From Cryobacterium sp. Y29 (GTDB lineage: Bacteria; Actinomycetota; Actinomycetes; Actinomycetales; Microbacteriaceae), in NCBI RefSeq assembly GCF_002929825.1, contig NZ_PJJN01000021.1, positions 1-35,226 on the forward strand: 35,226 nucleotides of DNA. Reading direction: 5' to 3'. Every line of letters begins with the position of its first letter. Position 1 is the first letter of the stretch. Under the pieces are notes generated by a model. It did not search any database. It was not told the origin of the DNA and worked only from the letters and a program-made list of their open reading frames with translations. Positions 17,112 to 25,331 of this stretch are shown one piece after another. A program made the translations under genes and the position numbers.

Positions 17112-17212
17112 GCAGATCTCTACATTCAGTGAGCCCTCAGTCACAGAGGGCCCCTATCCGAGATATCCGCAACAACTCACATAGAGCGGCTGACAACTAT
17201 TTCAGATATGGG

Positions 17213-17710
17213 TCAGTCGGCCTCACGTGCGCGACTGAAGAGAAAGCGACGGCGCCGTGTCCGGCGTTCTTGGTTTTCGACCGCTAGAGGTGTGGCATGA
17301 GTTGATAATGCGGGTGTCCGCACGAGTTCAACATGGGAATGCACCGCACATTCAATAATGAATTCGTGAACAGACAAACCGCGCCCGAAGAACGGATTCC
17401 GACGGAACCTCGCCTCTTTCCCGCATGTTTTGCACCGACAAATTAGGTGAATAAGTTCGGGCGCAACACTCCGAGCCGTTCTCGGACCCCATTTCCCGGT
17501 TCGAACTCTGATGTACAAGGTGCCGTTAGCATGGTCGTCGAGATCCGCGCCCAACCAAATTCCGTCAACAACAAGGCCCTTACGGTCTATCGGGTCGATC
17601 AGCACAGCAGGAACGTGTCCAAACTGGTTGACCCGGACCAAAACGATCGAGGGCGCGCGGGAGGCTTCCTCGTGACGAAGAACAACTGTCACAACACGTA
17701 CATTTTTCAA
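17213..17710 (-). CDS. Hypothetical protein with a CxCxxC cluster
   Basis: About 165 residues from TTG 17710, chosen because GAAGGAA lies about seven bases upstream; the frame extends to an ATG at 17788 that has no ribosome binding site. The start is uncertain. The N-terminal half is beta-rich with alternating Val/Leu (VRVVTVVLRHEE, SIVLVRVNQFGHVPAVLID). The middle carries LICRCKTCGKEARFRRNPFF, whose cysteines could bind zinc. A later ECAVHSHVE adds Cys and two His. The tail is strongly basic (RTRRRRFLFSRAR). I do not recognise the family. It sits between an IS3 remnant and a complete IS21 element, so it is probably acquired DNA; a spurious frame is possible. Confidence 0.4.
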   Translation of the reverse strand: MKNVRVVTVVLRHEEASRAPSIVLVRVNQFGHVPAVLIDPIDRKGLVVDGIWLGADLDDHANGTLYIRVRTGKWGPRTARSVAPELIHLICRCKTCGKEARFRRNPFFGRGLSVHEFIIECAVHSHVELVRTPALSTHATPLAVENQERRTRRRRFLFSRAREAD

Positions 17711-18018
17711 TAGATCGTTCCTTCGAAATTGCAAGACACGGAGGACCATGGACCGATGATCTTCCGCAAACGCGCCGCTCCCGGTCATCGAAACGCACAG
17801 AATGGGCCACTTACTGCCCCATCAAGCCCACACGGCATGTCCAAGCCGCGCGTGGCGATCTTTGGGACGACCGCGCGGTCGCGATTTCACGTAAGGGCGT
17901 GAATCCGAGCGCATCATGAACTCGATTTTCGGGCCATCGATCCGGTCACGCCCATCGCGTGGTTTCCGGAACATGTGCGTCTTGAATTTGACACTTAAAA
18001 CACAAGGCAGGACACAAA
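17711..18018. other. Unassigned stretch left of the IS21 element
   Basis: About 300 bases of lower-GC DNA. A minus-strand frame ending at 17822 (MFRKPRDGRDRIDGPKIEF and onward, then RPRGRPKDRHARLGHAVWA) shows an RGRPKDRH patch like a DNA-binding hook, but no start signal or recognised domain. It may be the tail of a gene split by the IS insertion at 18018; joining across the IS gives no long frame. Confidence 0.3.
18013..18018. repeat. Target-site duplication, left copy (CACAAA)
   Basis: Directly abuts the left end TGTCAAGG of the IS21 element; an identical copy abuts the right end at 20662-20667. Confidence 0.8.
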
Positions 18019-18151
18019 TGTCAAGGGCCATGAAGAACTGCCCACTGGCGGCCATGAGAAATGCCCGCTGGTGGCCATGAAAACTGCCCACTCATGGCCA
18101 ACAGATCTGCCCACCAGGAGTTCGGCGGCGTTGGCCATGTTGAGCGCGACG

Positions 18152-18931
18152 TTAGCTCATCGGAGTCACGCCCTGCCCGGCGAGGGCCTGCGTGAGGCGG
18201 ATCGATTCGCCCGACGTCTGACAGACGTGAGCGTGATGCAGCAGGCGGTCGACGGTCGCAGTCGCGAGAGTCTTGGGCATGAGCTCGTCGAACCCGGCGG
18301 GGTGCAAATTGGAGCTGACCGCGATGGATCGCTTTTCATAAGCCGCGTCGACGAGGCGATAGAGCCCCTCCGCCGCGTCGGTGCCGACGGCCAGGAGGCC
18401 GATATCGTCGATGACGATCAGGTCCGCGCGGAGGATACGGGTGACGACTCGGGTGACGCTGTCGTCCGCGCGATGGGCGCGCATCAACGCGCCGAGGTCC
18501 TCAAGGCGGAACCATGCCACGCGCATGCCGGCCTCGACGACTTGCTGGCCGAGGGCCTCGAGGAAGAACGTTTTCCCCGTGCCGGAGGGCCCGCAAACGA
18601 CAACATTCTCCTTCCGGCTGATCCACTCGAGGGTGCGGAGGGCCTGCTGGGTCGGCAGCGGGATCGAGGACGCGGCTGGGTCCCAGGTGTCGAAGGTCTT
18701 CCCGGTCGGGAACCCGGCCGCTTTGCGCCGGGTGGCGAGCATCGACCGGGACCGGCCGGTGACTTCCTCAACGAGGAGCGCTTTGACCACTTCGGCGGGT
18801 TCCCATCGTTGCGTGCGTGCCGTGATCAGTAGCTCGGGCGCCAACGCCCGGGCGTAAGGCATCTTCAGCTGTCGCATCAACGCCTCGAGGTCTGCCGGCA
18901 GCGCGGGCGCAGCGGTCGGGACCGGGCTCAT
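18152..18931 (-). CDS. istB: IS21 helper ATPase IstB
   Basis: 259 residues, full length for IstB. AAA+ features: Walker A GPSGTGKT at 114-121, Walker B ADLIVIDDIGLL, and a downstream SSNLHPAGFDEL sensor region. The N-terminal helical domain (LPADLEALMRQLKMPYAR) is the part that contacts IstA and DNA. IstB assembles on target DNA and activates the IstA transpososome. Its ATG overlaps the istA stop by four bases (ATGA), so the two are translationally coupled. No frameshift or stop is seen. Confidence 0.95.
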   Translation of the reverse strand: MSPVPTAAPALPADLEALMRQLKMPYARALAPELLITARTQRWEPAEVVKALLVEEVTGRSRSMLATRRKAAGFPTGKTFDTWDPAASSIPLPTQQALRTLEWISRKENVVVCGPSGTGKTFFLEALGQQVVEAGMRVAWFRLEDLGALMRAHRADDSVTRVVTRILRADLIVIDDIGLLAVGTDAAEGLYRLVDAAYEKRSIAVSSNLHPAGFDELMPKTLATATVDRLLHHAHVCQTSGESIRLTQALAGQGVTPMS

Positions 18932-20466
18932 GCGCTCTCCTCCAGCAGGTCGTCGGTGCCGTTCACAGGTAGTTGACCGATCGCGGCCCAGCCGCGTGTT
19001 CCTTGAGTGAGGGACTGAGTTTCGCTGGCGGTGTGGGTGTCCGCGCGGAGGCCGGCAGCGTTCAGGATCGAGGCGAGGTCCTTATGGGCGAAGCGGCCGT
19101 GGATGGCCGCGGTGCCGAGGGCTTGGTCGACGTCGGCCTGCCCAGCGATCTTCGCCAACGCAACGGCTTCGGCCATCTTCTGGGTGATGCGCATCGTGCC
19201 GACTGCGGCCGCCTCGAGCAGCCAAGTCCGGGCGCCAGCACCGATCGCGAGGAACTCCGTCTCGGCGGCGCTTCGTGCTTTCACCGCGTAATCACCGGGG
19301 ATCTTCGGGGCGTGATCGGGAAAGTGAGCGTCACTGATGGCCGGACTCCCGGGCCGGGCCCGGTGGTGCCGGGCGACTTCGACGGGACCGTCGCGGCCCT
19401 CGTGGACGACGATGACCTGCTCGTCTAGGCCGAGGCCGTGGCTGCGCACGAACACTCGGGCGCCGAGAAGATGCGACGGCACCGAGTACTGACCGTCCTC
19501 GAACGTGACCATTGGGGTGTTGTCCGGAACGCGGCGGGACATGCCAAACGAGATGGTGTGGGCGGCGTCGGGCACTCGATGCAACCGAGGGGTTTCCTCC
19601 AGAAGCATCGCGGCGGGTTTGCGGCGGGTGGCGCGGTGCTCACGGTTGTTGACGAGGTCCATGAATTCTTGGCAGGCCGTTTCGATGTCCGCGAAGGAGT
19701 CGTATTCCGGACGGAGGTTGGTGTCTTTGGGGACGATGTCGGCCTTGGCGAGCTTCACGGAGGACTCGACCCCGCCCTTGGTCGCGGGGTCCGCCGGCTG
19801 GCAGGTCAGGACCGTGACGCCGTAGTGGCGGGCGAAGTCAACCGTCGCGACGTTTCTGACCGGAACACCGGCGACGTGGGACACGGTGACGGTCTTCTCG
19901 TTGTCGGTCAAGACGTAAGTCGGGGCGCCGCCGATGATGCGAAACGTGCGATCGAGCGCCGCGTAAACGCTCGGTGCGGTGCGGTCGCGCATGACGACGA
20001 CGACCCGGAACCGTGACCATGCGAGCCAGGCGATATAGAGGACCGTCTTCTTGCCGTCCATCAGCGGGCCGTCGCCGAAATCGTATTGAATCCACATCCC
20101 GGGTTCCGAGATCCACGGCCGGTGAACCCGGGTGTTGCCGAGACGATAGGCGGCGCGGACCTGAGCGAACGCGCGGCGGGTCGAACGGTCTGACCCGGTG
20201 TAGCCGAGGGTGACGAGTTTGGTGTGGGCGATGTCGGAGCGGAGCTTGCCCTTGGACGCGTCCATCCATTCCTCGAGCTTGGGCATGAACGCGTCGGTGA
20301 CCCGGCCGCGGTTGACAGGATTTGCGATCGGCTGGCCGGCATCGCGGGCGGCGACATGGCGGGCGACGGTGTGGTGAGAGCAGCCCGTGAGCTCGGCGGC
20401 ACCCCGCAAAGATTTGGTCAGATCGTACGCAGCGAGTATTTCCATGATTTCTACGTCTACCTTCAT
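18928..20466 (-). CDS. istA: IS21 transposase IstA
   Basis: 512 residues from ATG 20466, which has AGGAAGAGG about seven bases upstream; an upstream ATG at 20517 lacks such a signal. N-terminal helix-turn-helix: LRGAAELTGCSHHTVARHV (about 20-38). The DDE catalytic triad reads as Asp129 (IQYDFGDG), Asp188 (YVLTDNEKT) and Glu234 (KGGVESSVK), with IS21-type spacing. A C-terminal beta-barrel and Mu-type domain follows (DGQYSVPSHLLGARVFVRSH). IstA binds the element ends and catalyses strand transfer. The gene appears intact and lies within well-defined ends. Confidence 0.95.
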   Translation of the reverse strand: MKVDVEIMEILAAYDLTKSLRGAAELTGCSHHTVARHVAARDAGQPIANPVNRGRVTDAFMPKLEEWMDASKGKLRSDIAHTKLVTLGYTGSDRSTRRAFAQVRAAYRLGNTRVHRPWISEPGMWIQYDFGDGPLMDGKKTVLYIAWLAWSRFRVVVVMRDRTAPSVYAALDRTFRIIGGAPTYVLTDNEKTVTVSHVAGVPVRNVATVDFARHYGVTVLTCQPADPATKGGVESSVKLAKADIVPKDTNLRPEYDSFADIETACQEFMDLVNNREHRATRRKPAAMLLEETPRLHRVPDAAHTISFGMSRRVPDNTPMVTFEDGQYSVPSHLLGARVFVRSHGLGLDEQVIVVHEGRDGPVEVARHHRARPGSPAISDAHFPDHAPKIPGDYAVKARSAAETEFLAIGAGARTWLLEAAAVGTMRITQKMAEAVALAKIAGQADVDQALGTAAIHGRFAHKDLASILNAAGLRADTHTASETQSLTQGTRGWAAIGQLPVNGTDDLLEESA

Positions 20467-20661
20467 AAGTGGGCCTCTTCCTGGGCTGTTCAATTGCGTC
20501 TTAGACACCGCAATCAAACCCCAGGAAGAGGCTCCGCCGTTTTCACGGTCGGATTCAGAAAAGGAAGTGGGCAGATCTCATGGCCACCAACGGGCAGTTT
20601 TCCTGGCCGTCAGTGGGCATTTCCTTGGCCGCCTATGGGCAGCTTGTCATGGCCACCGACA

Positions 20662-20667
20662 CACAAA
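20662..20667. repeat. Target-site duplication, right copy (CACAAA)
   Basis: Directly follows the right end of the IS21 element, matching 18013-18018. Its perfect state suggests a fairly recent insertion. Confidence 0.8.
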
Positions 20668-20771
20668 GAGGTCAACATTCATTCTAGCAACTGCCCCACA
20701 TTTCGAATACTGGGCTCGGCGTGAACAATAAAGGGCAATTGTCGAGGTGGGCCTGTTCGATATTCCGCCGC

Positions 20772-21665
20772 TCAGCGAATGCGCCGCGAGAGACGAAAAG
20801 ACGAAAGCAATGCAAAAACAAGGCATACTATGGCCAGCGCGGTGAATGCTCCCGCGCTCGAAACATCAAAGTCCCCGACAGAGATGGCTATTCCGTAAAA
20901 ATCGTTTAGCGCGGATACCGCCTCGGATTGTCCGTCAGTGAGGGCATCCGCCGAATGCGCGGTGAACGGCTGCCGAAGGAGCATCGCCGCTTGGGCGAAA
21001 GGCATCGCGTTCATGACATTCACGACGCCTGCCGGAAGAGTGCCGGCAGGAATATAGGCGCCCGCTAGGAAACCAATGACCGTACCAACAATGGTGCTCA
21101 TCGTCGCGAAAGCACTATTGGACCGAACGAACGTCACGATAAATCCCGAGAGAGCAGAGAACGCGGCGGCAGCGACAACGACAACGACAACGACAACGAC
21201 ATAGCCAACAGTAAGAAGAAGTTCGGTCGCCGTCATTGTAGCGTTGCCGCGAATGGCCGTATACCCCTGCGATATCGCGACGACAACCACGGTCATGACG
21301 ATAGCAACGATGAAGCTAGAGGTCATGTAGCCAAAGATCAGGCTGGCGCGCCGAATAGGCGAGACGAGAAAGTCTTTGAAGCGACCGCTGGACGAGTCTT
21401 CAATGAAAACGCTCAACGCAGCGAGTCCGGTCGTCAGGATTGTGATCATCGTGATTCCAGCAAAGACCCACGCGTCAACGAAGGCCTGAACCTCAGCATT
21501 TGTTGCAGTTGGAAAGCGCGATTGCAGGTTGTCGACCTGCAGACTGCCCAAAACCAATGAATAAAGACCGATAAGGATCAGCGCAGAAAGCAACGAAAAG
21601 AAAACCGCGGTCCGATCCCGGAAAAAAATGCGTAAGTTACGGCGAGCAAGAATCAGTGCACTCAT
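20772..21665 (-). CDS. ABC-2 type transporter permease (drug-export type)
   Basis: 297 residues with about six helices. It starts MSALILARRNLRIFFRDRTAVFFSLL, the usual opening of DrrB-like ABC-2 permeases, then a long external loop. The central ABC-2 block includes EDSSSGRFKDFLVSPIRRASLIFGYMTSSF, the cytoplasmic coupling region. One helix contains nine consecutive valines, encoded by four GACAAC hexamers (minus-strand GTTGTC) at 21174-21197. It overlaps the upstream ATPase gene by four bases and forms the exporter with it. Substrate unknown; antibiotics or bacteriocins are usual for this type. The gene ends about 105 bases from the IS21 element. Confidence 0.9.
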   Translation of the reverse strand: MSALILARRNLRIFFRDRTAVFFSLLSALILIGLYSLVLGSLQVDNLQSRFPTATNAEVQAFVDAWVFAGITMITILTTGLAALSVFIEDSSSGRFKDFLVSPIRRASLIFGYMTSSFIVAIVMTVVVVAISQGYTAIRGNATMTATELLLTVGYVVVVVVVVVAAAAFSALSGFIVTFVRSNSAFATMSTIVGTVIGFLAGAYIPAGTLPAGVVNVMNAMPFAQAAMLLRQPFTAHSADALTDGQSEAVSALNDFYGIAISVGDFDVSSAGAFTALAIVCLVFALLSSFRLSRRIR

Positions 21666-22567
21666 GCGATCGCTCGATTCGAGGTCACGGAAAGGAATAC
21701 ATCGTCCATCGTCCCGTGCCGGAACTCGAAATCATCCACGATCAGTCGGTTGTCGCGCAAAAAGTTAAGAGCTTCCGCGGATCCGCCAACCGCGATGCGC
21801 GCAGCCCCGGCTGCACGGGTGACCGCAAATCCTTGGCTTGCGCACGCCTCGTGCAGTTGCTCCACATCGTCGGACGTAACGGAAAGAATACTCGAGCTGT
21901 ACGTCTTGCGAAGATCAGCGGGGGTGCCCTGGACAACTAATTCGCCTGCATGAATAATAGTGATTTGGTCCGCCTCTTCTGTCTCCTCCATGTAATGCGT
22001 CGTGAGGAACACAGTCATACCTTGAGTGGAGCGCAGTGAACGGATTGTCTCCCATACCTGCTCGCGGCTTTGCGGATCGAGCCCCGCTGTTGGCTCGTCG
22101 AGGAACAGTAAAACGGGCTCATGTATGAGCGCTCGCGCAATGTCGACCCGGCGCTTCTGGCCGCCTGAGAGTAGCCCATACGGACGATCAAGAAAGTCTC
22201 CCAGGTCGATCATGTCGGCGAGTTCTGCAATGCGCCGTGCGCGATCGGCTCTCCGCATCGCATAAAAGGCCGCTCGATCGGCGAGGTTCTCCCGGACTGT
22301 CAGACTGGGGTCCAAAAGCGAGGCTTGGAAGACGACGCCGATATTCCGACGGATCTGATCATCATCTCGGCCAACCGTCAAGCCTGCGATCTTGATCGTT
22401 CCGGAGTCGGCAGACGACACCGTCGTCAAACACGAAATAGTTGTGCTTTTCCCAGCACCGTTTGTGCCGAGAAAAGCAAATATGCCGCCCTCCGATACTG
22501 AGAAAGACAGGTCTTTTACAGCCTTGAGCGAGCCAAAACTCTTGGATAAATGGCTAACGTGAATCAC
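21662..22567 (-). CDS. ABC transporter ATP-binding protein (DrrA-like)
   Basis: 301 residues from GTG 22567, with GGGGGA about nine bases upstream. Walker A GTNGAGKS at 34-41, signature LSGGQ at 133-137, Walker B LLFLDEPTAGLDPQ with DEPT at 157-160, and the switch His in FLTTHYMEE. A C-terminal extension after residue 220 (SILSVTSDDVEQLHEACASQG onward) is typical of DrrA-type export ATPases. It powers the ABC-2 permease encoded downstream with a four-base overlap. The pair lies between the IS21 element and IS3 debris, so it may be horizontally acquired. Confidence 0.93.
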   Translation of the reverse strand: MIHVSHLSKSFGSLKAVKDLSFSVSEGGIFAFLGTNGAGKSTTISCLTTVSSADSGTIKIAGLTVGRDDDQIRRNIGVVFQASLLDPSLTVRENLADRAAFYAMRRADRARRIAELADMIDLGDFLDRPYGLLSGGQKRRVDIARALIHEPVLLFLDEPTAGLDPQSREQVWETIRSLRSTQGMTVFLTTHYMEETEEADQITIIHAGELVVQGTPADLRKTYSSSILSVTSDDVEQLHEACASQGFAVTRAAGAARIAVGGSAEALNFLRDNRLIVDDFEFRHGTMDDVFLSVTSNRAIA

Positions 22568-23176
22568 GCGTGTTGTTCCCCCGGATAAATGGCCTAATTG
22601 TTTCGAGCCTGGGGTGTGACATAGCGACCCCCGGCGCCGATAAGACCTACAGGCAGCGAGTCGGGTATCAATGCATCCTGCGCGATCTTGGTATCACCGA
22701 TGGATCTAAGGCGAAAACCGCGTCTCGCATCCCGTGGATACGCGACATCAGGACTCCGAAATTCCGAAGTCTTTCGCGATCTGGTTCAGCGGGGCTTCGT
22801 GTTTCCGGGCGACCGCGACAACATCACGACGAAACTCGGGTGGGTAGGGCTTGGGCATGATGACATCTTTCCAGCGAAGACGAATCTCCACCGGTCAGGA
22901 GTCAACCAAGCCGGGGGCAGTCCCTTCCGCGAACTCGGTCACACTCGGGCCTGTGCGCTGCCCTGCTGTGAGGTGACGCCAATTTGAGCGTTCTCGTTCA
23001 TCATTATGGGGCGGGTCCAGGAGGCCGCGTCATTGCCCGTAAGGGGATTCTCTTGCACGTTCTCCTGTGTTCGGTCGATGATGGTGGAAGATAAGCGGTT
23101 CGGCGGTGATGCCTTTCCAACGAAGACAGACGCAATCTCTGACCTGAACCGCACTCGACGATGAGCGGAGACACCC
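22568..23176. other. Region of IS debris, no intact gene
   Basis: About 600 bases without a convincing gene. It holds an IS3-type OrfA start (22748-22858) and a second degenerate copy of that element's leader near 23108-23144. The remainder could include the promoter of the ABC export pair (rightmost on the minus strand) and that of the 23177 gene, but no clear hexamers were found. Confidence 0.6.
22748..22858 (-). pseudogene. Transposase OrfA N-terminal fragment (IS3-type)
   Basis: Minus-strand ATG 22858 reads MPKPYPPEFRRDVVAVARKH then EAPLNQIAKDFGISES and stops. This is the start of an IS3-like OrfA (helix-turn-helix of the form IAKDFGIS) cut off within the recognition helix. It differs from the OrfA remnant at 16920-17111, so two separate IS3-type elements have left traces. 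Confidence 0.7.
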
Positions 23177-23812
23177 ATGAATGACGACGAACGCTTCTCA
23201 CCTGAGATTGCCGAAGCGGTCGAGGACGCGATTGTGCGATTGAAAAGCGCGAGCGCCATCCCTTTCGGCGCGATGGTCCTGGGTTTGGAAGAGCCTCCTC
23301 AGACGTTCGGCTTCATACTCCACCCCCTCGGCGGTCTGCAGGTTAGTATTGCTGCGTCCGGACCAGAGGTGTTCCTCCTCAGGGCGACGAACGGCAGTGC
23401 GAGGGTCGACTCAATCATGTTCGTCAGGGACGAGATCCCCAACGACATGTCCGGATTCACCCTCGCTGTTGTGGCGGTGGACATCGCATTCCGGATCTGT
23501 TTGCAGGGGATGCTCGGCACCGGTGACTGGCCGACCACGGAGGCATTCCTTGAGGCAGTGAGACCCGAAGACGGCCCGCCGATCGAGGTTGAGGACGCGT
23601 GGGTACGCACAGACGAAGCCGCGTTCACCTACCTGGGACAGATCGACATCAACCCTCCTATCCTGCAGAAAATAATTCTGACAGGCGAGGTTCAAGACCG
23701 CTTCGATCAATATTTCCGCGCTCGTCCAAACCCTGAAGTGGAGGGAGCCTACGCACGTTATCTGCAATCAGCTAACGAGGCGCCAGATTACGTTCCCGGA
23801 GAAAAGATCTAA
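23177..23812 (+). CDS. Hypothetical protein, 211 residues
   Basis: ATG 23177 is preceded by GGAG about seven bases upstream. The protein is acidic and looks like a folded soluble alpha/beta protein with no signal peptide or strong membrane helix: an N-terminal helix (SPEIAEAVEDAIVRLKSAS), beta-rich middle (AMVLGLEEPPQTFGFILHPLGGLQVSIA), a hydrophobic helix FTLAVVAVDIAFRICLQGML, and an ending DYVPGEKI. I do not recognise a family. Its base composition and its place between transposon remnants and a broken methyltransferase suggest it arrived with accessory DNA. Coding signals and length favour a real gene. Confidence 0.65.
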   Translation: MNDDERFSPEIAEAVEDAIVRLKSASAIPFGAMVLGLEEPPQTFGFILHPLGGLQVSIAASGPEVFLLRATNGSARVDSIMFVRDEIPNDMSGFTLAVVAVDIAFRICLQGMLGTGDWPTTEAFLEAVRPEDGPPIEVEDAWVRTDEAAFTYLGQIDINPPILQKIILTGEVQDRFDQYFRARPNPEVEGAYARYLQSANEAPDYVPGEKI

Positions 23813-23839
23813 TCGAGAACATGCGCGTAAGCGGATCCC

Positions 23840-24448
23840 CTAACGAGCATCCTGGCGTCGAGCGATGACCGCCGCTTGGGGGCGCTGGCCTGCAGTTTTC
23901 CGCGCATGCGATTCGACAACGTCGAAGCCGGCGCGGCCCAGCTCCGCGCTGATCGCGTCCACGGGCCACCGGTACGCCGGCGTGATCGCGTGCGCGAACC
24001 TCTCGAACGCGGGGCCCTCAAAGAACCCGACAAACAGTATGCCTCCAGGCTTGATCACGCGGCTGAATTCGCGAAATGGTACTTGGATCGCGCCGGACTC
24101 GTAGTGAATGAGTGGGTACCACGACAGAACCCCACCGACCGGATTGGTGGCAGCGTCGATGGAATCGAGACCTTCGGTGGCGAAGTCCACGGTGGGAAAA
24201 GCGTTTGTAGCATGAGCACTGAATTCAGCCACTTGATCGATTCCCCGAGCGACCAAGCCCTGCTAGGTCAGGAAGTTCGTCCAATGACCCGGGCCACAAC
24301 CCGCGTCGATGAGGTTGCCATGGACGTCGCCTGCCCACGTAGACACGATCTGCAGATCCGATGGATGAACCGAACTCATCGAGCCCAACAGATCTATGTA
24401 CTCCGTCGCCCTACCGGAGTATGCGGCGCGACTCGATTCGTTGGGCAT
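23840..24448 (-). pseudogene. Class I SAM-dependent methyltransferase interrupted by an in-frame TAG
   Basis: From ATG 24448 the frame reads MPNESSRAAYSGRATEYIDL and then the SAM-binding motif GNLIDAGCGPGHWTNFLT. A TAG follows at 24265-24263, and the same frame continues without shift as QGLVARGIDQVAEFSAHATNAF, then motif-like DSIDAATNPVGGVLSWYPLIH, FREFSRVIKPGGILFVGFFEG, and ends RRQDAR. Joined, it is about 202 codons, a normal size for a small methyltransferase (ubiE-like). One nonsense codon separates motif I from the rest, so the gene is probably inactive unless TAG is read through. The target is unknown. A sequencing error cannot be excluded. Confidence 0.75.
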
Positions 24449-24487
24449 GCCCTCAAATCTAAGCAGACCGGATCGAGCTGCCCGCAA

Positions 24488-25024
24488 GACGGTCCCTCAA
24501 CTGCCCTTCGGCTTTCGCTCAAGTCGACCGATACGTGCCTAATGCGCGATGCCCGAATACCCTCCCCGGTGAAAATGCCCGGAAGGTTGCGACAAGGTTG
24601 AGACAGAGGAAGACGGCTGAACGGGAATACAATCGCGGCCGGAAACGGACCCGATTTTCTCGCACCCTCGTGACTCGCCGGCCCCGCAACGAGTGCCTCC
24701 GACTCCGCACGGAAACCTCGCGAGTCGATCACCTTCCCACAGAAGTGAAGCCGCGAGATTACGAACGCTGCGTTGAGATCACGCTGGCAAGGTCAGTTTG
24801 TCCAACAGGGTGACACTTGGCCAACTTCTATGTCCCGGGCCGCTACGGCCTCCGCGGAACTCTGCTCCCAACAACGTGAACTAACGCTGCCAACAAGGCT
24901 GACTCGCCAGCCGTCGCGGCGCTTCTCAAGCCCGACAGTGTAGCCGCCGATTGGCGGTGATAGCCGATCGAGGTGGTGCTCAACCACGCCGACCCTGGTG
25001 CTCGGTTGCACCAATCGCGCCACC
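24488..25024. other. Gene-poor stretch before the 8-bp repeat array
   Basis: About 540 bases with only short overlapping frames in several directions and no ribosome binding site or recognised domain. Minus-strand frames from 24793 rightward run through the repeat array and read SPPIGGYTVGLEKRRDGWRVSL just left of it, which looks somewhat protein-like, but I cannot assign it. Confidence 0.4.
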
Positions 25025-25104
25025 GTGCCTTGGTGCCTTGGTGCCTTGGTGCCTTGGTGCCTTGGTGCCTTGGTGCCTTGGTGCCTTGGTGCCTTGGTGC
25101 CTTG
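25025..25104. repeat. Tandem array, 10 perfect copies of GTGCCTTG (8 bp)
   Basis: Eighty bases of uninterrupted 8-base units with no mismatch. Since 8 is not a multiple of 3, each frame cycles through the same eight residues (plus strand PWCLGALV; minus strand KAPRHQGT), and adding or losing one unit would shift the reading frame of anything translated through it. The array lies 227 bases upstream of the Pr6Pr-type gene, and the frame of that gene is open through the array back to 24951. Perfect identity implies recent expansion by slippage. Confidence 0.95.
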
Positions 25105-25331
25105 GCACGCCACACGTGGTGCTCACGAAAGCGAATATTCATGATCTCGCACGTCGTGCAGGGCACACCGGTTGGTGCGAATCCGGCGAGCACAGCGCGG
25201 GCCGTTTTCACGGCATCAAGGGTGTCAGATTCCATGGCGTGGGAATCTTCCACATCAAAAAAGGTTGGACCCCTAAGATTTATGCGGGTCACGAATTATC
25301 CGATCCTGGCACCACTGATCAAAGGGAAATC

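Larger units (their letters stand above)
18019..20661 (-). mobile_element. Complete IS21-family insertion sequence (2643 bp)
   Basis: Both ends start 5'-TGTC and continue with GGCCATGA as inverted repeats (18019 rightwards; 20661 leftwards). Each end carries several subterminal copies of a TGGCCATGA-AAnTGCCCac motif, at about 18030-18115 and 20570-20655, in opposite orientation, as expected for transposase binding sites of IS21 elements. The element is flanked by CACAAA at 18013-18018 and again at 20662-20667, a 6-base target duplication within the 4-8 range of the family. It encodes intact istA and istB on the minus strand, so it may be active. Confidence 0.9.

Noticed and set aside
25025..25104. 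Possible CRISPR array
   Set aside because: Units are 8 bases, directly adjacent and without spacers; it is a simple tandem repeat.
24843..25292. 149-codon minus-strand frame through the 8-bp array as a gene
   Set aside because: No ribosome binding site or domain; the array is open in every frame, so its length is not evidence of coding.
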